Shown here: in pieces, positions 35,357 to 43,835 of the stretch
Layout: each line of letters opens with the position of its first letter
Position numbering within the stretch: the first letter of the stretch is position 1
Assembly (NCBI RefSeq): GCF_014084125.1
Contig: NZ_CP048405.1
Span: 3,844,001 to 3,908,000, forward strand
Length of the DNA: 64,000 nucleotides
Source of the DNA: Streptacidiphilus sp. PB12-B1b
GTDB taxonomy: Bacteria > Actinomycetota > Actinomycetes > Streptomycetales > Streptomycetaceae
Reading direction: 5' to 3'
Program-made: the position numbers and the translations under genes
The notes under the pieces: model-generated
Told to the model about the DNA's origin: nothing
Databases searched by the model: none
Seen by the model: only the letters and a program-made list of their open reading frames with translations

Positions 35357-35415
35357 CTGTATGCCTACGAACTTTGTGTCACCGGTGCACACACCCAGCG
35401 ACGGAAGGTGCTGAG

Positions 35416-36120
35416 ATGGCCAAGCCCCCGCCCGATCCGGCCCTGCAGGACTGCGACCCGCCTCCGAGCGGCAGGCTCAGCCGGGAGCGGATGCTGGCCT
35501 GCGCGTTGGAGATCATCGACCGGGAGGGCATCGAGAAGCTCTCCATGCGCCGCCTGGCACGGGCGCTGGACCGCGACCCGATGAGCCTGTACCGCTACGC
35601 ACCCAACAAGGCCGCCCTGCTCGACGGCGTCGCCGAGACCGTCCTCAACGAACTCACCGTCGACCCCGCCGACCCCGACTGGGTCGGCCAGCTGCGTGCC
35701 GTCGCCCGCAGCTACCGCCGCATCGCCCTGGACCACCCCAATGTCGTCCCGCTGCTGGTCACCCGCCCCCTGGCCACCCCGCTCGCGCTGCGCCCCCGGG
35801 GCACCCTGCGCCCCCTCGAAGCCGTGCTCGCCCTGCTCACCCGGGCCGGCTTCAGCGGCACCGACGCCCTGCACGTCTATCGCGCCCTGTTCGGGCTGCT
35901 CCACGGCCACGTCCTCGACGAACTGCAGGAACTCGTCGACAACCCCGATGAGACCGACGACCTGCTGCGCCTGGGCCTCCACCGGCTGCCGATCGGGGAG
36001 TTCCCGCTGCTGCGCGGCCTGGCCTCGGTCCTGGCCTCCTACGACGGCGCCGCCGAACTCGAACGCGGCCTGGACATCCTGCTCACCGGCCTGACCGCCA
36101 CGCTCACCCCCCGCCCGTAG
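35416..36120 (+). CDS. TetR-family regulator with TetR_C domain
   Basis: 234 residues from ATG 35416. The helix-turn-helix spans about 22-66 (IEKLSMRRLARALDRDPMSLYRYAPNK). The C-terminal part (VPLLVTRPLATPLALRP ... LLHGHVLDE) is of the TetR_C class that binds drug-like ligands. Divergent from the membrane protein gene; the inverted repeat in between is the likely operator. Convergent with the STAS gene, only 10 bases apart. Confidence 0.88.
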   Translation: MAKPPPDPALQDCDPPPSGRLSRERMLACALEIIDREGIEKLSMRRLARALDRDPMSLYRYAPNKAALLDGVAETVLNELTVDPADPDWVGQLRAVARSYRRIALDHPNVVPLLVTRPLATPLALRPRGTLRPLEAVLALLTRAGFSGTDALHVYRALFGLLHGHVLDELQELVDNPDETDDLLRLGLHRLPIGEFPLLRGLASVLASYDGAAELERGLDILLTGLTATLTPRP

Positions 36121-36130
36121 CGGCGCATGG

Positions 36131-36478
36131 TCAGGCGGGCCCGCTGTCGGCCCCAAGGGCCGGGTGGATGGTGAAGAACTGGTCCAGGCCGAGGAGGTTC
36201 AGGACGCGCATGGTCCTCGGCGGCACATGGGCCAGGGTGAGCTCCGTGCCGTGGGCGAGGGCGTGCCTGCGGGCGGCGATGAGGGCGGTGATGCCGCTCG
36301 AGTCGCAGAAGGTCAGGTCGGACAGGTCGACGGTGAGCACCTGCCCGGACCGCAGGGCGGTGGCGTCCATCGCGGTGCGGAACTGCTCGGCGCTGTCGTG
36401 GTCCAGCTCGCCGGCCAGCGCCAGGGTCGGGCCGGCGGCGTTGTGCCCGGCGGTGAGGGTCAGCTCGGTCGTCATCAC
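36131..36478 (-). CDS. STAS anti-sigma factor antagonist (RsbV-like)
   Basis: 115 residues, single STAS domain. VDLSDLTFCDSSGITALIAAR (about 49-69) holds the DSSG motif with the phosphorylatable Ser, so it can be inactivated by an RsbW-type kinase and reactivated by a SpoIIE-type phosphatase. It overlaps the rsbP gene by four bases and ends the rsbQ-rsbP-STAS operon. It is therefore the probable direct substrate of that phosphatase. Confidence 0.9.
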   Translation of the reverse strand: MMTTELTLTAGHNAAGPTLALAGELDHDSAEQFRTAMDATALRSGQVLTVDLSDLTFCDSSGITALIAARRHALAHGTELTLAHVPPRTMRVLNLLGLDQFFTIHPALGADSGPA

Positions 36479-37782
36479 GCGGCGCCCGTGGCCGCGCCCG
36501 AAGCGGGGACGCCCAGGGCGAGGAGGGCGGTGTCGTCGTCCAGTCCGTCGCCGAAGCCCTCCAGCAGGGTCTTCAGGGCGCTGATGGTCGCCTCGGCGCC
36601 GGCCGGGGCCAGGTCGGTGCCGAAGGTGTGCAGGGCGTCCTCGTTGTAGCGCGGACCGGCCTGGGTACGGGCCTCGGTCAGCCCGTCGGTGTAGGCCAGC
36701 AGCGTGTCCCCGGGCCTCAGCACGGTGTCGGCAGCCGTGAAGTGGGGCCGGGGCAGGACGCCGACGAGGGTGCCGCCGGGGGTGGGCAGGTACTGCGCGG
36801 TGCCGTCGGCGCGCAGCAGCAGGACGGGCGGATGGCCGCCACTGGCCACCGTCACCGCGATGCCTTCGCCGTGGGGGGTCAGCGTGCCGGCGATCGCGGT
36901 GCAGTAGCGCGGGTCCTCGTCGGCGTAGCGCTCGTGCAGCGCGGCGTGGAGGGTGGCCAGCGCCTGGGCCGGGTCGCCGTCGACCAGGAACGCGGCACGC
37001 AGGGTGTAGCGGATGAGGGAGGTGACTGCGGCGGCCTCCGGGCCCTTGCCGCAGACGTCGCCGAGGAAGAAGCCCCAGCGTCCGCCGTCGAGGGCGAACA
37101 GGTCGTAGAAGTCACCGCCGATCTCGTCCACGGAGGCGGGGTGGTAGTACGCGGCCGCCTCCAGGCCCGGCACCTGCGGCAGCGCCGGGGGCAGCAGACT
37201 CTTCTGCAGGATGGCCACCACCTGCTGCAGGCGGGCGCGCTCGGCCTCGGCCGCCTGGTGAGCGGCCTTCGCCTCCGCGGCGGCCTGTTCGGCGTGCTTG
37301 CGGGCGCGCAGCAGTTCCTTCTCGTAGGCGCGGCGGTCGCGGGCGTCGAACAGCGTGGTGCGGATCAGCAGCGGCTGCCCGTCGCTGCCGGTCTTGACCG
37401 TGGAGGTGACCAGGACCGGCAGGCGGCTGCCGTCGGCGGCCTTGAGTTCCAGGGCCACCCCGGACAGCTGGCCCTGCATCGCCAGCAGCGGGGCGAAGTG
37501 CGTCTCGTGGTAGAGCTTGCCGCCCACCGTCAGCAGGTCCGCGAAGCGCCGGCGGCCCACCAGCTGGCCGCGGGTGTAGCCGAGCCAGTCCAGCAGGGTG
37601 GTGTTCACCTTGGCGATCTGGCCGTCCAGCATGGTGGACAGGTAGCCGCACGGGGCGTGCTCGTACAGATCCTCGGCGCTGTCCTCCAGCAGCGCCGAGA
37701 ACTGCGCCCGCTCGGCTTCGTCCACGCTCTCCTCTCCGGCTTCGGTGTGGTGCTCGGAGTCGCCGCCGTCCGTCTCGCACAT
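36475..37782 (-). CDS. rsbP: PAS-PP2C phosphatase RsbP
   Basis: 435 residues from ATG 37782. N-terminal PAS domain (about 30-150; YLSTMLDGQIAKVNTTLLDWLGYTRG), a coiled coil (about 165-195) and a SpoIIE-type phosphatase (about 215-430) with IGGDFYDLF, FLGDVCGKGPEAAA and LDDDTALLAL metal motifs intact. The order matches Bacillus subtilis RsbP, the energy-stress phosphatase of the sigma-B pathway. Its ATG overlaps the rsbQ stop (TGATG), and it overlaps the STAS gene downstream. It should dephosphorylate that STAS protein when RsbQ delivers the activating ligand. Confidence 0.88.
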   Translation of the reverse strand: MCETDGGDSEHHTEAGEESVDEAERAQFSALLEDSAEDLYEHAPCGYLSTMLDGQIAKVNTTLLDWLGYTRGQLVGRRRFADLLTVGGKLYHETHFAPLLAMQGQLSGVALELKAADGSRLPVLVTSTVKTGSDGQPLLIRTTLFDARDRRAYEKELLRARKHAEQAAAEAKAAHQAAEAERARLQQVVAILQKSLLPPALPQVPGLEAAAYYHPASVDEIGGDFYDLFALDGGRWGFFLGDVCGKGPEAAAVTSLIRYTLRAAFLVDGDPAQALATLHAALHERYADEDPRYCTAIAGTLTPHGEGIAVTVASGGHPPVLLLRADGTAQYLPTPGGTLVGVLPRPHFTAADTVLRPGDTLLAYTDGLTEARTQAGPRYNEDALHTFGTDLAPAGAEATISALKTLLEGFGDGLDDDTALLALGVPASGAATGAA

Positions 37783-38591
37783 CACCGGGCGGCCCCGGCG
37801 AACTCCACGATGGCCTGCCCGGTGGCTTCCGGCGCGCTGAGCTGGGGGCAGTGCCCGGTGGCGTCCAGCGTGACCAGGCGGCTGCCGGGGATGGCGGCGT
37901 GCACGTAGGCGCCGACCTCGCGCGGGGCGATGACGTCCTGGGAGCACTCCAGCACCAGCGTGGGCACGGTCACCGACGCCAGATCGGCCCGCGAGTCGGA
38001 GTGGAAGGTCGTGTGGGCGAACACCGAGGCCATCTCCGGATCGGTGGCGCAGAAGCTGTTGGTCAGCTCCTGCCCGAGTTCGGGGCGGTCCGGATTGCCC
38101 ATGATCACCGGGGCCATCGCCCCCGACCAGCCCAGATAGTTGGAGTCCAGCGACTCCAGCAGCTCATCGATGTCGTCGGCGGTGAAGCCGCCGGTGTAGC
38201 CGGTCGCCGGGTCGTCGATGTAGCGCGGGGAGGGCGCGACCATGACCAGCTTGGCGAAGCGCTGCGGTGCGCGTGCGGCTGCCAGCACACCGACCATGGC
38301 GCTGACCGAGTGGCCCACGAACACCACCTCGGTCAGGTCCAGCTCGTCGCAGATGTCCAGGACGTCGGTCGCGTACCCGTCCAGTGAGGAGTAGCGCTGA
38401 CGGTCCCAGGCCGCCGGGTCCGAGCGCCCGGAGCCGACGTAGTCGAACAGCACGACCCGGAAGCGCTCGGCCAGTGCCGGCAGCACCAGCCGCCACATGT
38501 TCTGGTCACAGCCGAAGCCGTGCGCGAGCATGACCACCGGACCGCCGGGCTGACCGGCCACCCGCACGTTGTTCCTGCCGACTGCGTCCAT
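37782..38591 (-). CDS. rsbQ: Alpha/beta hydrolase RsbQ, RsbP activator
   Basis: 269 residues. It is strikingly like B. subtilis RsbQ throughout: AHGFGCDQNMWR, VVLFDYVGSGRSD, RYSSLDGYATDVLDICDEL, FVGHSVSAMVG. The catalytic triad is Ser95, Asp219 and His247, essentially the same numbering. RsbQ binds or hydrolyses a small hydrophobic molecule and activates the PAS domain of RsbP. Translationally coupled to rsbP. The same fold gave rise to plant karrikin/strigolactone receptors (KAI2, D14), so a ligand-sensing role is plausible here too. Confidence 0.92.
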   Translation of the reverse strand: MDAVGRNNVRVAGQPGGPVVMLAHGFGCDQNMWRLVLPALAERFRVVLFDYVGSGRSDPAAWDRQRYSSLDGYATDVLDICDELDLTEVVFVGHSVSAMVGVLAAARAPQRFAKLVMVAPSPRYIDDPATGYTGGFTADDIDELLESLDSNYLGWSGAMAPVIMGNPDRPELGQELTNSFCATDPEMASVFAHTTFHSDSRADLASVTVPTLVLECSQDVIAPREVGAYVHAAIPGSRLVTLDATGHCPQLSAPEATGQAIVEFAGAAR

Positions 38592-38637
38592 GCCAGCATC
38601 GTCCCACGGCCCGGCACGGGCTCAGGCACCGGAGGCT

Positions 38638-38661
38638 GTTTGGCGACCGGTCAGGGGGTAG
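38638..38661 (+). promoter_or_regulatory. Sigma-B-type promoter candidate
   Basis: GTTT (38638-38641), 14 bases, GGGTAG (38656-38661), 37 bases before the small membrane protein start. It fits the sigma-B/sigma-F-type consensus well. Confidence 0.55.
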
Positions 38662-38697
38662 GCGACCGGTGTCCATGCCGTCCATGTCGAGGTGTCC

Positions 38698-38916
38698 ATG
38701 TTCGAGCTTGTCGTCTTCTTCCTGATCGCCATCGGGTCCGCCGCCGTGACCGCCGTGTGGGCCTGGCACGACCACGTGGTCACTCATCCGTGGGCGGCCC
38801 GGCCGAGCAACACGGTCGAGCGGATCGTCGACCGCTGGGAGCGGATAACCGTGAACGCGGCGCGGCCGGCGGCGGGAATGCGGCAGGTGAGCCGCTCGCC
38901 CCACATGAGCCGCTGA
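38698..38916 (+). CDS. Small single-pass membrane protein
   Basis: 72 residues from ATG 38698; GTG 38692 is an alternative. One membrane helix (FELVVFFLIAIGSAAVTAVWAW), then a short basic cytoplasmic tail (ERIVDRWERITVNAARPA). No family recognised. The GTTT-N14-GGGTAG promoter candidate upstream suggests stress induction. Divergent from rsbQ. Confidence 0.55.
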   Translation: MFELVVFFLIAIGSAAVTAVWAWHDHVVTHPWAARPSNTVERIVDRWERITVNAARPAAGMRQVSRSPHMSR

Positions 38917-39146
38917 CCAGGGGCAGCGCGCTCTGATCGTGGTGCCGCACGTCGGATGGCGGTACTCCGCAGGCCCGCAGCCCCGGTGGTGGGCAAGCTG
39001 TGCATGACGCGAACGGGCCGACGGCCTGCGCTGCGGTGCCGCGAGCCCTCCGCCCGGTCGGCACCCGCTCCCCGCATGCGCCGCCGGGGGAGTCGCGGGT
39101 ACGCGATCCGACAGCGGCAACCGTTCCACCCACGGAGGTACGACCA

Positions 39147-39236
39147 ATGAGAGACCAGACCCTGGACCAGCCGAGGCCCGGTACCGCGCCCGGCGTGATC
39201 GCCGTTCGGGAAGGGCTGGGCCGCTGCCGTGGGTGA
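39147..39236 (+). CDS. 29-residue small ORF, possible leader peptide
   Basis: ATG 39147 has an excellent ribosome binding site (ACGGAGG 9 bases upstream). The frame (MRDQTLDQPRPGTAPGVIAV...) ends with TGA at 39234-39236, eight bases inside the next gene (GTG 39229), which itself has little ribosome binding site. It may be a short leader needed to start translation of the next gene, or a real small protein. Confidence 0.4.
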   Translation: MRDQTLDQPRPGTAPGVIAVREGLGRCRG

Positions 39237-39537
39237 GTTCACCGGCAAGAGCAGCTTCGTGTTCCCCCGGGCGCTGCCGGACGAGGCGATCGAGCAGATC
39301 AGATCGGCGCTCGCCGCGCACGGGGCCAAGGTCGACGCGACGGCCCAGACGTTCACCCCGGACCCTGAGCCCCCCGCCTACGCGTTCACCTGCACCGTAC
39401 AGGTCAGCGACCAGATGGCGGCCGACAACACGGCCGGCGTCGTCATGGGACGCGCCCTGTACGACTGCGGGCACCTCGGCGACCCGGCCCCAGCCGCCTC
39501 AGGCGCAGGCGGGAGCGCCGGGCACCGGCCCTCCTGA
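39229..39537 (+). CDS. Hypothetical protein, 102 residues
   Basis: GTG 39229. The sequence looks like a small soluble domain (SSFVFPRALPDEAIEQIRSALAAHGAKVDA, then YAFTCTVQVSDQMAADNTAGVVMGRALYDCG) followed by a Gly/Ala-rich tail. No known family recognised. It overlaps the preceding 29-codon frame by eight bases. A strong hairpin (39559-39601) ends the transcript. Confidence 0.5.
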   Translation: MGEFTGKSSFVFPRALPDEAIEQIRSALAAHGAKVDATAQTFTPDPEPPAYAFTCTVQVSDQMAADNTAGVVMGRALYDCGHLGDPAPAASGAGGSAGHRPS

Positions 39538-39558
39538 TCTGCTGACCCCCAGGGGAGT

Positions 39559-39601
39559 GGGCCGCACCGCCGCAAGCACGAACCCTGCGGCGGTGCGGCC
39601 C
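39559..39601. terminator. Bidirectional hairpin
   Basis: Perfect 16-base arms GGGCCGCACCGCCGCA (39559-39574) and its complement (39586-39601), 11-base loop, followed by TTT. It serves both the hypothetical gene and the convergent dehydrogenase. Confidence 0.85.
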
Positions 39602-39619
39602 TTTCCGGCACCTGGGGTA

Positions 39620-40803
39620 TCAGGGCTTGAAGAGGATCTTGACGGCCCCGTCCTGCTTCTTCTGGAACATCTCGTACGCGCCCGCGGCGTCGGCCAGGGG
39701 ATGTGGTGGGTGGCGAAGGTGTCGACGCCCAGCGGGTCCTCGTCGGTGAGCAGCGGGAGGATGTCGTCCACCCAGCGCCAGACGTTGGCCTGGCCCATGC
39801 GCAGCTGGATCTGCTTGTCGAACATGGTCAGCAGCGGCATCGGGTCGGTCATGCCGCCGTAGACGCCGGACAGCGAGATGGTGCCGCCCCGGCGGACGAT
39901 GTCGATGGCCAGGTACAGGGCGTGCAGCCGGTCGATGCCGACGTGCTCCATCATCTTGGCGGCCACCGGCCCCGGCAGCAGCGAGGTCATCTGCTGGGCG
40001 AACTTCCCCACCGGCGCGCCGTGCGCCTCCATGCCGACCGCGTCGATGACGGCGTCCGGCCCGCGTCCGCCGGTCAGGTCGCGGATGGTGTCGGCCAGGT
40101 GCTTGCCCTGCTCGGTCAGGTCCAGGGTGTGGACGCCGCGGGACCGGGCGCGGGCGAGGCGTTCGGGGACCAGGTCCACGCCGATGACCTGGTCGGCGCC
40201 GCGGTGCAGGGCGACCCGGGCGGCCATGTCGCCGATCGGGCCGAGCCCGAGCACCACGACGCTGCCGCCGGGCGGAACGGCCGCGTAGTCGACGGCCTGC
40301 CAGGCGGTGGGCAGGACGTCGGACAGGAAGACGAACCGGTCGTCCGCCGGGCCCTCGGGGACCTTGATGGGCAGGGTGTTGCCGAACGGCACCCGCAGGT
40401 ACTCGGCCTGGCCGCCGGGGACTTGGCCGTAGAGCTTGGTGTAGCCGAACAGCGAGGCGCCGCTGCCGTACTCGCGCACCTGGGTGGTCTCGCACTGGGA
40501 CTGCAGGCCCTGCCCGCACATGAAGCAGGTGCCGCACGAGACGTTGAACGGCACCACCACCCGGTCGCCCTCGCGCAGGCCGGTGACCTCCGGGCCGGTC
40601 TCCTTGACGATGCCCATGGGCTCGTGGCCCAGGATGTCGCCCTGCCCGAGGAAGGGGCCCAGCACCTCGTACAGGTGCAGGTCCGAGCCGCACAAGCCGG
40701 TCGAGGTGACCTCGATGATGACATCGGTCGGATCCTTGATCGCCGGGTCCGGCACCGTCTCGACGCGGACGTCCCGCTTGCCCTGCCAGGTCACTGCCCT
40801 CAT
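39620..40803 (-). pseudogene. Zinc-dependent dehydrogenase (formaldehyde dehydrogenase-like), frameshifted
   Basis: From ATG 40803 (GGAGGAG upstream) the frame encodes an MDR zinc dehydrogenase: LCGSDLHLY and GHEPMG supply catalytic zinc ligands, CGTCFMCGQGLQSQC holds the four structural-zinc cysteines, and VVLGLGPIGDMAA is the NAD-binding motif. This is the glutathione-independent formaldehyde/threonine-type family. Near residue 368, at the G-run 39697-39700, the frame shifts: after TFATHHIP the family ending LADAAGAYEMFQKKQDGAVK continues in another frame and stops at 39620, while the original frame runs on to 39499 with an unrelated basic tail. One missing base in the homopolymer explains it. 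It could be a sequencing error, as everything else is intact. Confidence 0.8.
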
Positions 40804-40878
40804 GGTCACTCCTCCGGTCACACGTCGAACGGCCACATGGCGAACAGGGAGCGGCCTGCCCCTTGCATCCCTGTACGC

Positions 40879-40903
40879 CTAACCGTGTCGTTTTTGTCCA
40901 AAC
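40879..40903 (-). promoter_or_regulatory. Weak sigma-B-like promoter candidate of the dehydrogenase
   Basis: Minus strand GTTT (40903-40900), 15 bases, GGTTAG (40884-40879), one mismatch from GGGTA(n), about 76 bases before ATG 40803. Confidence 0.3.
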
Positions 40904-40954
40904 AGTTCCGCGGAGACTTACAGTCAACCCCGTCGGCACCAGTGGATTCCGGAT

Positions 40955-40979
40955 GGATCGACCTCCTGGAAGCGGGTAG
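40955..40979 (+). promoter_or_regulatory. Sigma-B-type promoter candidate (hemerythrin)
   Basis: GGAT (40955-40958), 15 bases, GGGTAG (40974-40979), 60 bases before ATG 41039. Confidence 0.4.
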
Positions 40980-41038
40980 GCGACGAACGGGCAAGCCCGG
41001 GGCAACGGGCCCCCTCCCAGGACATGGAGTTGGCCGGT

Positions 41039-41512
41039 ATGGATGCGATCGTGCTGTTGAAGGACGACCACAAGACCGTGGAGAAGCTCTTCAAGGAGTT
41101 CGAGAAGGCAGGGGACAGCGCCTACAAGACCAAGCGGGACATCGCCGACAAGGTCATCGAGGAGCTGACGATCCACACCTGGATCGAGGAGAAGATCTTC
41201 TACCCGGCCGCCCGCGAGGCCGTGCCGGAGACCAAGGACCACGTCCTGGAGAGCGTCGAGGAGCACCACGTGGTGCTGTGGATGCTCTCCGAGCTGGCCG
41301 GTCTCGACCCCAAGCAGGAGACCTTCGACGCCAAGATGACCGTTCTCATCGAGAACGTGCGCCATCACGTCGAGGAGGAGGAGCAGGAGTGGTTCCCCCA
41401 GGTGCGCTCGGCCATGGGGCGCAACCGCCTGGTCGAGCTCGGCGAGCAGATGGCGGAGGCGAAGCCGACCGCTCCGCGTGACCCGCTCAAGGTCCCCAGC
41501 GCCCACGAGTAG
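41039..41512 (+). CDS. Hemerythrin-like HHE domain protein
   Basis: 157 residues from ATG 41039; ATG 41024 is an alternative. Four-helix HHE cation-binding domain: His in LLKDDHKTVEKLF (about 6-18), HTWIEEKIFYPAA (about 47-59), HVLESVEEHHVVLWML and VRHHVEEEEQEWFP contribute the His/Glu di-iron ligands. Such proteins bind oxygen, nitric oxide or iron and protect against oxidative stress. It precedes the tkt-tal genes by 68 bases on the same strand. Confidence 0.88.
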   Translation: MDAIVLLKDDHKTVEKLFKEFEKAGDSAYKTKRDIADKVIEELTIHTWIEEKIFYPAAREAVPETKDHVLESVEEHHVVLWMLSELAGLDPKQETFDAKMTVLIENVRHHVEEEEQEWFPQVRSAMGRNRLVELGEQMAEAKPTAPRDPLKVPSAHE

Positions 41513-41580
41513 AGCGTCCGCAGGCGGGCGGCACGGCGTCGACGGCGACGTAGGCAATCGGTTTTCGAAAGGGATGTGGC

Positions 41581-43782
41581 ATGGCGAGTGGGTTCGAGCG
41601 GGACAAGGGTCTGGCGCTGCCGGTGGCGGAGCGCGCCGGTTGGGATGCGGTGGACGTGCGCGCGGTGGACACCGTGCGGCTGCTGGCGGCCGATGCCGTG
41701 CAGAAGGTCGGCAACGGCCATCCGGGGACGGCGATGAGCCTGGCCCCGCTGGCCCAGCTGCTGTTCCAGAACGTGATGCGGCACGACCCCAACGACGACC
41801 AGTGGCTCGGGCGGGACCGGTTCGTCCTTTCCTGCGGGCACTCCAGCCTGACCCTCTACATCCAGCTCTACCTGACCGGCTACGGCCTGGAGCTGTCGGA
41901 CCTGGAGGCCCTGCGGACCTGGGGCTCGGCCACGCCGGGCCACCCGGAGCACCGGCACACCCGCGGCGTGGAGATCACCACCGGGCCGCTGGGCCAGGGC
42001 CTGGCCAGCGCGGTCGGCATGGCGATGTCGGGGCGCCGCGAGCGCGGCCTGCTCGACCCGGACGCCGAGCCGGGCACCAGCCCCTTCGACCACCACGTGT
42101 ACGTCATCGCCTCCGACGGCGACCTGATGGAGGGCGTCAGCAGCGAGGCCGCCTCCCTGGCCGGGCACCAGGAGCTGGGCAATCTGACGGTCTTCTACGA
42201 CTCCAACCACATCTCCATCGAGGACGACACCGACGTCTCCTTCAGTGAGGACGTCCCGGCCCGCTTCGCCGCCTACGGCTGGCACGTGCAGACCGTCGAC
42301 TGGACCCGCACCGGCTCCTACGTCGAGGACGTGGACGCGCTGCTGGCCGCGGTCGAAGCCGCCCGCGACGAGACCGGCCGCCCCTCGCTGATCATGCTGC
42401 GGACCCTGATCGGCTGGCCCGCCCCCACCAAGCAGAACAGCGGCAAGGCGCACGGCTCGGCGCTGGGCGAGGACGAGATCGCCGCCACCAAGGCCCTGCT
42501 GGGCTTCGACCCGGAGCGTCACTTCGTCGTCGAGGACGAGGTTCTGGCCCGTACCCGCCAGGCGTCCGACCGGGGCCGCCAGGCCCACACCGCGTGGGAC
42601 CAGGACTTCGCGGCCTGGCGCACGGCCAACCCCGACCGCGCCGCGCTGCTGGACCGGCTCCAGGCGCAGCGCTTCCCCGAGGGCTGGACGGACGCTCTGC
42701 CGGTCTTCCCCGCCGACGACAAGGGCATGGCCACCCGCGCCGCCTCGGGCAAGGTGCTCTCCGCGCTGGCACCGGTGCTGCCGGAGCTCTGGGGCGGCTC
42801 GGCCGACCTGGCCGGGAGCAACAACACCACCATGGACGGCGAGCCCTCCTTCGTGCCGGCCGACCGGCAGACCAAGGAGTGGAAGGGCGGCCCCTACGGG
42901 CGCACGCTGCACTTCGGCATCCGTGAGCACGCCATGGGCTCCATCCTCAACGGCATCGCCCTGCAGAGCCTGACCCGCCCCTACGGCGGCACGTTCCTCA
43001 CCTTCTCCGACTACATGCGGCCGGCCGTGCGCCTGGCCGCGCTGATGAAGCTGCCCGCCACCTACGTGTGGACGCACGATTCCATCGGCCTGGGCGAGGA
43101 CGGCCCCACCCACCAGCCCGTCGAGCACCTGGCCGCGCTGCGGGCCATCCCCGGCCTGGACGTGGTCCGCCCGGCCGACGCCAACGAGACCACCGCCTGC
43201 TGGCGCACCATCCTGGAGCACAAGGACCGGCCCGCCGGGCTGATCCTGTCCCGGCAGAACCTGCCGGTGCTGGACCGCGACAGCGGCGAGTACGCCCCCG
43301 CGCAGCAGGCGGCCCGCGGCGGATACGTCCTGGCGGACCCCGCCGACGGGGCGGTCCCGGACGTCATCCTGGTCGCCACCGGCTCCGAGGTGCAGATCGC
43401 CCTGGCCGCCCGCACGCAGCTGGCGCAGGAGGGCGTGGCGGCGCGGGTGGTCTCGATGCCCTGCCGGGAGTGGTTCGACGCCCAGCCCCTCGACTACCGC
43501 GACCAGGTCCTGCCGCCCGAGGTCCGGGCCCGGGTCAGCGTGGAGGCGGCGGTCGGCCAGGGCTGGCGCGAGGTCGTCGGCGACGCCGGACGCATCGTCA
43601 GCCTGGAGCACTACGGCGCCTCCGCCGACTACCAGCGCCTGTACACCGAGTTCGGCATCACCCCGGAGGCGGTCGCGGCCGCCGCCCACGACAGCATCGA
43701 GGACACCCGCCGACCGGCACGCCCCGGCGGCCGGCAGCAGAAGTCCGCCCCCACCGAGGGCGGCACCGGCGACCGCACCTGA
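41581..43782 (+). CDS. tkt: Transketolase
   Basis: 733 residues, full length with a 25-residue hydrophilic C-terminal extension. The thiamine-diphosphate motif begins at SDGDLMEGVSSEAASLAG (about 178-195) and NHISIEDDT; the N-terminal GNGHPGTAMSLAP is the transketolase signature; HDSIGLGEDGPTHQPVEHL (about 500-518) holds catalytic His residues. It transfers two-carbon units between pentose-phosphate and glycolytic sugars. Followed after 53 bases by transaldolase, the usual actinomycete pair, but zwf, opcA and pgl are not next to it, suggesting an extra copy used in special conditions. Confidence 0.95.
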   Translation: MASGFERDKGLALPVAERAGWDAVDVRAVDTVRLLAADAVQKVGNGHPGTAMSLAPLAQLLFQNVMRHDPNDDQWLGRDRFVLSCGHSSLTLYIQLYLTGYGLELSDLEALRTWGSATPGHPEHRHTRGVEITTGPLGQGLASAVGMAMSGRRERGLLDPDAEPGTSPFDHHVYVIASDGDLMEGVSSEAASLAGHQELGNLTVFYDSNHISIEDDTDVSFSEDVPARFAAYGWHVQTVDWTRTGSYVEDVDALLAAVEAARDETGRPSLIMLRTLIGWPAPTKQNSGKAHGSALGEDEIAATKALLGFDPERHFVVEDEVLARTRQASDRGRQAHTAWDQDFAAWRTANPDRAALLDRLQAQRFPEGWTDALPVFPADDKGMATRAASGKVLSALAPVLPELWGGSADLAGSNNTTMDGEPSFVPADRQTKEWKGGPYGRTLHFGIREHAMGSILNGIALQSLTRPYGGTFLTFSDYMRPAVRLAALMKLPATYVWTHDSIGLGEDGPTHQPVEHLAALRAIPGLDVVRPADANETTACWRTILEHKDRPAGLILSRQNLPVLDRDSGEYAPAQQAARGGYVLADPADGAVPDVILVATGSEVQIALAARTQLAQEGVAARVVSMPCREWFDAQPLDYRDQVLPPEVRARVSVEAAVGQGWREVVGDAGRIVSLEHYGASADYQRLYTEFGITPEAVAAAAHDSIEDTRRPARPGGRQQKSAPTEGGTGDRT

Positions 43783-43835
43783 CCCGGGCCCGAACCCCGA
43801 AGGCCCACCACCCGATCCGTTGACCTGGAGCTCCC

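Noticed and set aside
40804..41038. AT-rich TTTTTG patch as part of a mobile element end
   Set aside because: No terminal repeats, no transposase, and the patch fits a promoter.
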